A DNA stretch of 64,000 bases from Sulfurospirillum sp. (GCA_030491005.1 JAKZMJ010000005.1:1-64000); one strand, 5' to 3'. Shown: positions 7,747 through 14,831, counted from the stretch's first letter. Notes: generated from the letters alone by a model not told the origin. A program made the numbers and translations.

Positions 7747-8586
7747 ATGAACCAAATAAATAATACAGATAAAATAGAAACTACAGAACAGTATGTATGC
7801 TCATTAGTTGATATACTTGGACAAAAGGAAGAACTATTAAAACTAAATAATATAGATTTTGAAGCTAATGTAGATGAAGTTAAGAAAATATTTCAACAAA
7901 CTTATGGTGCAATAAAGAAACATCAAGAATATGCTAAAAAATCAGAAGAGTTTGTAAATAAAATATCGCAAAAGCACAGCTTAAAGACAGGATATACATC
8001 CAATGATGTGACAACAAAATCATTCTCAGATTTGATAATTAGTTATGTATCTTTAAGGGATGATAAGCATAAATTACAATTTGAAGGTATTTATTTTTTA
8101 TTATTTGCAAATTGTAAAGTATTTTTAGAAATGTTATCTAGCAATATAGCACTTAGAGGTGGTATAGACTTAGGTTTAGCTATCAAGCATAATGATGATG
8201 AACTGTATGGTAATGCTTTATCTAAACCTTATACATTGGAGTCAAAAGAAGCAAGTTGGATTAGAATTGTAATTGGGCAGGAATTATATAAATATATTTA
8301 TGACTGCTCACGAGCAGAAAATTATTCAAATGAAGATATTGATTACAATATAGCTTATGCAAAATTATGTATGAAAATCATCATTAAAGATATAGATGGT
8401 AAATATATATTAGATTATTTATCAGAAGAATTTCACGACTTTGATGACTTTAAAGAATATAGCAAGAAAGCTAAATCATTTCTTGAGCAAAAAGCTAAAA
8501 AATATGAAAATGATGAAAATGAAAAAATATATACCAAGTATGCATTTGCACTGAATTACTTTGAAGATAAATTAAATGAACAATAA
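7747..8586 (+). CDS. Class III nucleotide cyclase-like protein (PycC-like candidate)
   Basis: A 279-residue soluble protein. Several features fit class III nucleotidyl cyclases of the Pycsar PycC type: VDILGQK near residue 22 (first metal-binding Asp), FSDLIISY near residue 95 (second Asp), ALRGGIDLG near residue 137, ELYGNALSKPYTLESKEA near residues 152-169, and RIVIG at 173. In Pycsar such a cyclase makes cCMP or cUMP after phage infection and activates a nearby effector. Here no membrane or TIR effector gene follows; a short frame overlapping the stop is cut by element copy 6. Assignment rests on motif memory, not on a search; it could be a cyclase homologue with another role. Confidence 0.6.
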   Translation: MNQINNTDKIETTEQYVCSLVDILGQKEELLKLNNIDFEANVDEVKKIFQQTYGAIKKHQEYAKKSEEFVNKISQKHSLKTGYTSNDVTTKSFSDLIISYVSLRDDKHKLQFEGIYFLLFANCKVFLEMLSSNIALRGGIDLGLAIKHNDDELYGNALSKPYTLESKEASWIRIVIGQELYKYIYDCSRAENYSNEDIDYNIAYAKLCMKIIIKDIDGKYILDYLSEEFHDFDDFKEYSKKAKSFLEQKAKKYENDENEKIYTKYAFALNYFEDKLNEQ

Positions 8587-8707
8587 ACTAGCAATAAAAC
8601 AAGATAACAAACTAGCATTATCAAAAACAAAAAGTTTGATGAATGTTACAAATAAAATATTAGCGAATAGTAGTAATGCTCTTGAAAATAAACACCCCTG
8701 TGATTGA
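8576..8707 (+). pseudogene. Small gene interrupted by element copy 6
   Basis: Starts at an ATG overlapping the cyclase-like stop (ATGAACAATAA) and reads MNNKLAIKQDNKLALSKTK... for 39 codons before entering element copy 6 (HPCD-stop). On the other side of the element the frame SRSLNFASELVLNKIKSK runs to a stop at about 8949, which has the same helical, Ser/Lys/Leu-rich character and may be its C-terminus. If so, this is one place where an element inserted inside a gene. Function unknown. Confidence 0.45.
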
Positions 8708-8889
8708 ATATCCACCTTTATGATATACTTCGACTTTATGAAACCGATACTAAGATAAAAAGAGATTTAGCTATACTAAGTGCTTATAAAGATGGATATA
8801 CACAAATCAAGATAGCAACACATCTGAAATTATCAACCTCAATGATTAGTAAGATTATCAAGAGTGGATATTCAATCACAGGGGTGTAG
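8693..8889 (+). mobile_element. RAYT-tail element, copy 6
   Basis: Intact 61-codon tail frame with the variant TQIKIATHL (CACAAATCAAG), shared only with copy 9. It begins the unit 8693-10013 that is repeated at 12670-13992. Confidence 0.88.
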
Positions 8890-8992
8890 TTCTAGAAGCT
8901 TAAATTTTGCTAGTGAATTAGTTCTTAATAAAATAAAAAGTAAATAATAGATAGAATAGGTGTAGTAAATATAAAGTAAAGAAAGGCATAAC

Positions 8993-9163
8993 ATGACAAA
9001 AGCATTTTTAGAACCAATGATTATAAAAACTGAAAGTGAAAAGTTAATAATGAATGCATTTTCACAAAAAAGTTTAAAAAAAATACAAATACATAACAGT
9101 ACAAAAAGAACTAATTTAAAACAAGTTCATAAAAGAGTATTATCTGTAAATGATATTTTTTAA
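8993..9163 (+). CDS. Small antitoxin-like protein, first copy
   Basis: A 56-residue basic protein (MTKAFLEPMIIKTESEKLIM...) just upstream of a GNAT gene. A short regulatory protein preceding a GNAT is the arrangement of GNAT-toxin operons (TacA-TacT type), where the first gene is the antitoxin, although this one is shorter than the usual 80-100-residue DUF1778 antitoxin. GAAAGG precedes the ATG. An identical copy is at 12970-13140. Confidence 0.5.
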   Translation: MTKAFLEPMIIKTESEKLIMNAFSQKSLKKIQIHNSTKRTNLKQVHKRVLSVNDIF

Positions 9164-9177
9164 TAAAATTATCATCA

Positions 9178-9761
9178 ATGAATAGAAATAAATTTGATGA
9201 TGAATTCTCTTGTTTCCCTTTATCTGAAATTATAGAAAATTCAACTTCCAACAATAGAATAAAAAACTCTTACAAACATTTGAATGTAGTAAAAATATAG
9301 ATTTACAAGATTTTTTATACAATAAAGCTTTAGTATTTGAAAAAAATCTAAGGTCAAGAACATATCTGTATATTGATAACAATACAAAAAATGTAGTAGC
9401 TTATTTTACAATAGCTATAAATACACTTTATACAGATAATATCTCATCAGAAGTTATAAAACTTTTAGATGGATATAGAGATGATACAAAATCAATACCA
9501 TGTTTTTTAATTGGTCAATTAGGAAAATCAGATTTATACAAAGATATTAAAATAGGTCAATTTATAATAGAAGATGCTATTGAAATAATAGATAATTCTC
9601 AAATGTCAGTAGGTGGTAGATTTATCCTTTTGGATTCTATAAATATAAAAGAAGTAATATCATTTTATGAAAATAATTTATTTTTTGCTATAGAAAATAA
9701 TCAAGAATTAGATAATATCAAAATGATAAAACCGTATTTTATAAATAAAGAAAAAGACTAA
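9178..9761 (+). pseudogene. GNAT toxin-like acetyltransferase, frameshifted copy
   Basis: Near-identical to the intact gene at 13155-13739, but a run of A residues at about 9264-9269 has six A instead of seven, which shifts the frame after some 29 codons. The remainder of the coding sequence is preserved with a few substitutions. It could be a recently inactivated copy or a homopolymer assembly error. Confidence 0.8.
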
Positions 9762-9817
9762 AAAAGTTTACTGTATGCCGTCATTAGTTGGCGATTGCCT
9801 AACAAATCGTAGGGAAA

Positions 9818-10027
9818 CACCCCTGTGATTGAATATCCACCTTTATGATATACTTCGACTTTATGAAACCGATACTAAGATAAAAAGAGATTTAGCTATA
9901 CTAAGTGCTTATACAGATGGATATACACAAGTCAAGATAGCAACACATCTGAAATTATCAACCTCAATGATTAGTAAGATTATCAAGAGTGGATATTCAA
10001 TCACAGGGTGTAGTTCCAGGGGTGTAG
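9818..10027 (+). mobile_element. RAYT-tail element, copy 7 with duplicated right end
   Basis: The right end occurs twice in a row: CACAGGGTGTAGTTC then CAGGGGTGTAGTTC. The first lacks one G, so the tail frame continues to 78 codons. Interior has the variant TACAGATGG shared with copy 10. The double end resembles a second end being joined next to an existing one. Confidence 0.87.
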
Positions 10028-10108
10028 TTCTTAAGATGGTTAAAATTATATTGATTTTAGGGTAAATTTGATAGAATATTTTATATAAATTGAGATTGAG
10101 TTCTTTCA

Positions 10109-10220
10109 CAGTCTGCTAGAAAGAAAACAAGTGACCCATCAAATTTTTAAGCATAAATTAACTAAAATAGTATAGTTATAAAAAGAAATTAGCAAACAGA
10201 CTGAGGGTCACTCGTTCTTT
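10109..10220 (+). promoter_or_regulatory. Two interleaved inverted repeats upstream of the LysE gene
   Basis: Left side: CAGTCTGCTA (10109-10118) then AAAGAAAACAAGTGACCC (10120-10137). Right side: TTAGCAAACAGACTG (10189-10203) then GGGTCACTCGTTCTTT (10205-10220). Each left part is complementary to its right counterpart, but the order is A-B...A'-B', so the pairs interlock instead of nesting. It lies just before the LysE ribosome binding site. Could be a pseudoknot-forming leader, an operator pair, or the trace of another recombination site. Confidence 0.5.
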
Positions 10221-10251
10221 GCTTCAACCGTTATACAAAAGGAGTTTTAAA

Positions 10252-10876
10252 ATGGAAATAGTTACATTAGTTTTTTTACTAACATCAGCAGTAATTATTT
10301 TGACACCAGGTCAAGATATGATTTTAGTTATGTCTCGTTCAATTGCACAAGGACAAAAAGCTGGAATAATGACTGCTTTTGGAGTGAGTGTTGGATTATT
10401 AGGACATACATTACTAGCTACATTAGGTTTAGGTGCTCTTTTGTTAGCATCTGAATTTTTATTTAGTATTGTAAAATTTATTGGTGCAGGATATTTAATT
10501 TATATTGGATATCAACTTTTAAGAAGTAAAGACCATACTATGGATATGAAAGATTTACCAAAAGTATCTTACAAAAAAATGTTTGTGCAAGGTGCATTAT
10601 CAAACGTAATGAATCCAAAAGTTGCAATATTTTATTTTTCTTATTTACCACAATTTGTAATACCAAATAGTGGAAATGAAGCAATGCAACTTTTTATATT
10701 AGGATTTACATTTGCTACTTTAACTTTTTTTATTAAAGCACCAATTGGATTTATATCTGGACTATTATCTTTTTTGGATAAAAACAAGACCAATTATCTT
10801 AAAATATATTCATAGAACAAGTGGTATTATTTTAATTGGATTAGGTTTAAAACTTGCATTGGAAGAAAGAAACTAA
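10252..10876 (+). pseudogene. LysE/RhtB family amino-acid exporter, frameshifted near the end
   Basis: Start ATG at 10252 follows AAAAGGAGTTTTAAA. The N-terminus has the family signature: ILTPGQDMILVMSRS, then QGQKAGIMTAFGVSVGLLGH, with about six membrane segments and NVMNPKVAIFYFSYLPQF in the middle. Around 10785 one base is missing or extra: the frame ends as NYLKIYS, while the next frame gives the normal end (YIHRTSGIILIGLGLKLALE...) up to a stop at 10876. About 90 percent of the protein is intact; whether it still exports amino acids is doubtful. Confidence 0.82.
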
Positions 10877-10902
10877 GAATAAAGAATAAACACCTCAATA
10901 AA

Positions 10903-11099
10903 CACCTCTGTGATTGAATATCCACCTTTATGATATACTTCGACTTTATGAAACCGATACTAAGATAAAAAAAGATTTAGCTATACTAAGTGCTTATAAA
11001 GATGGATATACTCAAGTCAAGATAGCAACACATCTGAAATTATCAACCTCAATGATTAGTAAGATTATCAAGAGTGGATATTCAATCACAGGGGTGTAG
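10903..11099 (+). mobile_element. RAYT-tail element, copy 8
   Basis: Left end is CACCTCTGTG (one C-to-T change) and is preceded by a near repeat of itself (AAACACCTCAATAAACACCTC). Tail frame intact, one Arg-to-Lys change (KIKKDL). Confidence 0.87.
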
Positions 11100-11100
11100 T

Positions 11101-11229
11101 TTTTTTAATGAAATAGAAATATATGAAAAAATATCAGCTTTGAGGTATGCCTTTGAAAGTAATACTGGCAGAGATGATTATGAGTGTCCAGTAAAAGCTA
11201 TGAATAAGATGAAGAGAAAAGGGAAATAA
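11101..11229 (+). pseudogene. 3' tail of an unidentified gene after element copy 8
   Basis: An open frame of 42 codons (EIEIYEKISALRYAFESNTG...) without a start runs from the element's right edge to a stop at 11229. It reads like the end of a soluble protein whose 5' part is missing. It ends 4 bases before the DUF4238 gene. No family recognised. Confidence 0.4.
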
Positions 11230-11233
11230 GAAA

Positions 11234-12115
11234 ATGAATAATGTTCAGCATCACATCATACCTAAGTCTTATTTACAAGCTTGGTGCGATGAAAATACAC
11301 CAGATAAGCAAGAGCCATATATTTGGATATTTGATAATACCACTCATACATTTAAGAGGAAAGCACCATCAAGTAATTTTTTTTGTGAGAATAATTTTTA
11401 TACAGTCTTAAAAGATGATGGGTCAAGAGATTTGTCGATAGAACATGAGTTTGGAAGAATTGAAGGTGCATTTGTAAAAATCAGAGATAATAAGCTTTTA
11501 CAACACAAAACATTATCCTTTGAAGAGAGATTTCAAGTTTGTTTATTTGTTGCTGCTTTACATTCAAGAACAAAAAAAAGCACAAACAATATGTCTAATG
11601 TTTTTCAGCCAATGCTATTAAAATTAGAAGAGATGATTGAGACAAAAAGCAACTATCAAATAATGAAGTTGTATTAATTTCAAATGGCAGTAAAGAAACT
11701 ATACCTATTGAAAAATTAGAGGAAATTGTGGCTAATCCAATAGAACATTTGATGCCAACATTTATTGATACATACTGCAAGTAAATCATTATTAGAATTT
11801 GAATTAGCTATTTTTTATACAGAGACAAATAAAGTTTTCATAACAACAGACAATCCTTGTGTTTGGTTTGATTCACAAGCACATACAAGACAGCCTATGT
11901 ATCAATCGGTAGGGTTGAAATATGAATCAACTGAGATTATTTTACCAATTACACCAACCCATTGTATAGTATTAAAACGAAAAGGTATCAATGGGTATGT
12001 TAATATAGATACAAACCCACCAAGTATTGATATTATTAACACATTGCTATATGAAAGCTCAGATGAACATTATTATTCAAATAGTAAGGAAAAAATACTT
12101 TTCTTAGATAGTTGA
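11234..12115 (+). pseudogene. DUF4238 family protein with two compensating frameshifts
   Basis: Begins QHHIIPKSYLQAWCD, the family signature of DUF4238. The frame breaks near 11640 in a run of A residues; a middle frame then encodes NNEVVLISNGSKETIPIEKLEEIVANP to about 11785, and the original frame resumes as LLEFELAIFYTETNKVF...TTDNPCVWFD, again typical of the family (the T-S-D-N-P motif). In total it would be about 294 residues, the usual length. The two changes cancel, so only some 40 residues would be altered. Function of the family is unknown; it is common among accessory genes. Confidence 0.78.
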
Positions 12116-12194
12116 TTTAATAAAATTTATATGTAAATCAAAACACCTACTTTTGAAAAAATATTGGAGTTTCCAGCTTATTTTTCGCCAACTA

Positions 12195-12209
12195 ACAGGG
12201 GTGTTTATT
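12195..12209 (-). repeat. Solo left end of a RAYT-tail element, inverted
   Basis: ACAGGGGTGTTTATT is the exact reverse complement of AATAAACACCCCTGT, the left end with its usual AATAA flank (as at copy 9; copies 2 and 6 differ by one flank base). No element body follows, and this is the only end in reverse orientation in the array. It lies in the gap between the DUF4238 gene and the 119-aa gene. Confidence 0.55.
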
Positions 12210-12340
12210 GTTTATTAAACTTACATAAAATTTTAATATTATGTATGCTAAAATGTTGCTTAACTAAGAGTTAGCTTCAAAGTGAAAACTAGCTAAAATG
12301 AAAAGTAACTATTTATAAAATAAGATTTAGGGATAAGCAA

Positions 12341-12700
12341 ATGACAGATTATTTTAACAAAAAAGAAATATCACAACGAACAGAAGATGAATTACTGTAT
12401 GAATATGTAATGGAAGAGATGGAACAAGAACCAAATTATATTAAAGGTTTATGGGCAAAAGCCATGGCATATTCAGAAGGAAATAATGATAAAGCTAAAT
12501 CATTATATATGCAATATAGAGTTCAATCTATAAAAGATGATTTTAAATTATTGGAAATAGCCTATAATGAACTTTCAAAAGATAAGTTATGGGATACTAT
12601 AAAAAATAGTTTTGGGAATGATGAAGAAAAGCAAAAAATCAAACAAGAGCAAAAACTAAAACAAATAAACACCCCTGTGATTGAATATCCACCTTTATGA
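12341..12700 (+). CDS. Hypothetical protein whose C-terminus runs into element copy 9
   Basis: A 119-residue acidic, helical protein (MTDYFNKKEISQRTEDELLY...) with a preceding AGGGATAAG ribosome-binding context. Residues 36-60 (YIKGLWAKAMAYSEGNNDKAKSLYMQYR) resemble a short conserved segment seen in small bacterial proteins of unknown role. The last nine residues, TPVIEYPPL, come from the left end of element copy 9, so the natural C-terminus has been replaced or the gene ends close to here. No function can be given. Confidence 0.6.
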   Translation: MTDYFNKKEISQRTEDELLYEYVMEEMEQEPNYIKGLWAKAMAYSEGNNDKAKSLYMQYRVQSIKDDFKLLEIAYNELSKDKLWDTIKNSFGNDEEKQKIKQEQKLKQINTPVIEYPPL

Positions 12701-12866
12701 TATACTTCGACTTTATGAAACCGATACTAAGATAAAAAGAGATTTAGCTATACTAAGTGCTTATAAAGATGGATATACACAAATCAAGATAGCAACACAT
12801 CTGAAATTATCAACCTCAATGATTAGTAAGATTATCAAGAGTGGATATTCAATCACAGGGGTGTAG
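12670..12866 (+). mobile_element. RAYT-tail element, copy 9
   Basis: Identical in diagnostic positions to copy 6 (CACAAATCAAG). Starts the second copy of the GNAT cassette unit. Provides the final residues of the 119-aa gene. Confidence 0.88.
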
Positions 12867-12969
12867 TTCTAGAAGCTTAAATTTTGCTAGTGAATTAGTT
12901 CTTAATAAAATAAAAAGTAAATAATAGATAGAATAGGTGTAGTAAATATAAAGTAAAGAAAGGCATAAC

Positions 12970-13140
12970 ATGACAAAAGCATTTTTAGAACCAATGATTA
13001 TAAAAACTGAAAGTGAAAAGTTAATAATGAATGCATTTTCACAAAAAAGTTTAAAAAAAATACAAATACATAACAGTACAAAAAGAACTAATTTAAAACA
13101 AGTTCATAAAAGAGTATTATCTGTAAATGATATTTTTTAA
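12970..13140 (+). CDS. Small antitoxin-like protein, second copy
   Basis: A 56-residue protein identical to that at 8993-9163, 14 bases upstream of an intact GNAT gene. The pair has the layout of a GNAT toxin-antitoxin operon. A basic, helical sequence (SQKSLKKIQIHNSTKRTNLK) could bind DNA, but no antitoxin family can be named with certainty. Confidence 0.55.
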   Translation: MTKAFLEPMIIKTESEKLIMNAFSQKSLKKIQIHNSTKRTNLKQVHKRVLSVNDIF

Positions 13141-13154
13141 TAAAATTATCATCA

Positions 13155-13739
13155 ATGAATAGAAATAAATTTGATGATGAATTCTCTTGTTTCCCTTTAT
13201 CTGAAATTATAGAAAATTCAACTTCCAACAATAGAATAAAAAAACTCTTACAAACATTTGAATGTAGTAAAAATATAGATTTACAAGATTTTTTATACAA
13301 TAAAGCTTTAGTATTTGAAAAAAATCTAAGGTCAAGAACATATCTGTATATTGATAACAATACAAAAAATGTAGTAGCTTATTTTACAATAGCTATAAAT
13401 ACACTTTATACAGATAATATCTCATCAGAAGTTATAAAACTTTTAGATGGCTATAGAAATGATACAAAATCAATACCATGTTTTTTAATTGGACAATTAG
13501 GTAAATCAGATTTATACAAAGATATTAAAATAGGTCAATTTATAATAGAAGATGCTATTGAAATAATAGATAATTCCCAAATGTCAGTAGGTGGTAGATT
13601 TATCCTTTTAGATTCTATAAATATAAAAGAAGTAATATTATTTTATGAAAATAATTTATTTTTTGCTATAGAAGATAATCAAAAATTAGATAGTATCAAA
13701 ATGATAAAACCATATTTTATAAATAAAGAAAAAGACTAA
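13155..13739 (+). CDS. GNAT toxin-like acetyltransferase
   Basis: A 194-residue GNAT protein. The core has VVAYFTIAINTLY (strand beta-4 region), IGQLGKSDLYKDIKIGQFII (residues about 116-135, acetyl-CoA loop region), then GGRFILLDSINIKEVILFYE, a pattern typical of GNAT toxins that acetylate aminoacyl-tRNA. Preceded by a 56-residue putative antitoxin. This copy is intact; the one at 9178 is frameshifted. The toxin role is inferred from the operon layout and from presence in a cassette array. Confidence 0.72.
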   Translation: MNRNKFDDEFSCFPLSEIIENSTSNNRIKKLLQTFECSKNIDLQDFLYNKALVFEKNLRSRTYLYIDNNTKNVVAYFTIAINTLYTDNISSEVIKLLDGYRNDTKSIPCFLIGQLGKSDLYKDIKIGQFIIEDAIEIIDNSQMSVGGRFILLDSINIKEVILFYENNLFFAIEDNQKLDSIKMIKPYFINKEKD

Positions 13740-13795
13740 AAAAGTTTACTGTAAGCCGTCATTAGTTGGCGATTGTCTAACAAATCATAGGGAAA

Positions 13796-13992
13796 CACCC
13801 CTGTGATTGAATATCCACCTTTATGATATACTTCGGCTTTATGAAACCGATACTAAGATAAAAGAGATTTAGCTATACTTAGTGCTTATACAGATGGATA
13901 TACTCAAGTCAAGATAGCAACACATCTGAAATTATCAACCTCAATGATTAGTTAAGATTATCAAGAGTAGATATTCAATCACAGGGGTGTAG
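13796..13992 (+). mobile_element. RAYT-tail element, copy 10
   Basis: Last copy. Shares TACAGATGG with copy 7 but the extra T with copies 2 and 4, plus one A deletion (ATAAAAGAG), so its frame is broken twice. It looks like a recombinant of two sub-lineages. Ends the array. Confidence 0.87.
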
Positions 13993-14044
13993 TTAATAAG
14001 TTTTCTACTTCTACAAGATTGTAAAATAGTCTGGATAAATAAAG

Positions 14045-14073
14045 GTTAAAATGCACCACTGGTGCATTTTAAC
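14045..14073 (-). terminator. Perfect hairpin closing the RidA operon
   Basis: GTTAAAATGCACCA is repeated inverted around a single C, giving 14-base arms. It lies 35 bp downstream of the RidA stop and just past the cassette array, and can act in both directions. Confidence 0.65.
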
Positions 14074-14108
14074 ACTCACATCTTTTCGCACTTAATACAT
14101 AAATCTAA

Positions 14109-14450
14109 TTATAATCCTGCAATAACTGATATTTCTACTAACATATCTTCACTACACATTTTAGCTTCGACACAAGCACGTGCTGGTTGTAAACCATCTA
14201 CTATCCACTTATTCCAAACATCATTCATTGCAGCAAAATCTTTCATATTTTTTAAATATATAGTTGCTGATAATACTTTTGTTTTATCTAAATTAATTTC
14301 GCTCAATAAATCATCAACTTTTTTTAACATAACTTGTGTTTGTTCTGTAATATCTATTCCCACAGCAGTTTGACCACATAAATATGCTACATTTCCATGA
14401 ATTACTGCCTTACTCATCTTCCCTGCTGGTTTGTGTCTTTTTATTTCCAT
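14109..14450 (-). CDS. RidA family enamine/imine deaminase
   Basis: A 113-residue member of the YjgF/YER057c/UK114 (RidA) family, trimeric enzymes that hydrolyse reactive 2-aminoacrylate and other imines. Seen: KMSKAVIHGNVAYLCGQTA at the N-terminus and LQPARACVEAKMCSEDMLVEI with the substrate-binding Arg at about residue 92. It lacks the longer C-terminus of RidA proper, which suits the Rid6/Rid7-like subgroups often beside amino-acid oxidases. Last gene of the operon, 27 bp after a second RidA paralogue. Likely clears the imine made by the flavoenzymes upstream. Confidence 0.85.
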   Translation of the reverse strand: MEIKRHKPAGKMSKAVIHGNVAYLCGQTAVGIDITEQTQVMLKKVDDLLSEINLDKTKVLSATIYLKNMKDFAAMNDVWNKWIVDGLQPARACVEAKMCSEDMLVEISVIAGL

Positions 14451-14477
14451 TTTCTCACCTTTTTTTAATTTGATATA

Positions 14478-14831
14478 TTATATCTTTTTAACTGCAATTA
14501 GAGTGATTTCAATTTTAATATTACCTTCTAATGCAACACCTAAACAAGCCCTTTGTGGCCATTTGTCTTTATTCTTGCCAATCCACTTGCACCATATTTT
14601 ATCCATTTTTTGCTTATTGGTCATATCTGAAATATAGACTTGTGCAGATAAAATATTTTTTTTAGAAGATTGCATTTCTTTTAAATTTAAATCTAAAGTT
14701 TTAAGGGTTTGTTTCATTTGTTTTTTAAAACTAAGACTATTTTCCTTAGCCGTAGCAACCGTAAAGACTAAATCTTTATATCCACTTGTCTTATTCCTTC
14801 CTTTAAATATACCCCGTATTCTTTTAATCAA
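14478..14831 (-). CDS. RidA family protein, divergent paralogue
   Basis: A 117-residue RidA-fold protein. KDLVFTVATAKE replaces the usual G-x-Q-x-A strand, and WPQRACLGVAL keeps the conserved Arg-Ala-C/V region. It overlaps the stop of the FAD enzyme gene upstream by 4 bp, so it is translationally coupled to it. Two different RidA proteins in one operon suggest either two imine products or division of labour. Sequence is more divergent than the following gene, so activity is less certain. Confidence 0.75.
   Translation of the reverse strand: MIKRIRGIFKGRNKTSGYKDLVFTVATAKENSLSFKKQMKQTLKTLDLNLKEMQSSKKNILSAQVYISDMTNKQKMDKIWCKWIGKNKDKWPQRACLGVALEGNIKIEITLIAVKKI

Noticed and set aside
2009-12866. 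The 61-codon frames in the elements as genuine expressed small proteins
   Set aside because: They start with TTG inside the inverted repeat, have no ribosome binding site, and are broken in three of ten copies. They are best read as the residual tail of a transposase gene.
1998-13992. Classical integron cassette array with attC sites
   Set aside because: No IntI-like gene is present, the repeats (about 197 bp with a coding-like body) are longer and far more uniform than usual attC sites, and no consistent GTTRRRY/RYYYAAC core pair could be found at their ends. GTTGGC...GCCTAAC-like palindromes near 9788 and 13768 resemble a core site but occur only in the duplicated GNAT unit.
1998-13992. 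CRISPR array
   Set aside because: Repeats are too long, and the sequence between them consists of genes of 0.4-1.8 kb, not short spacers. No cas gene is present.
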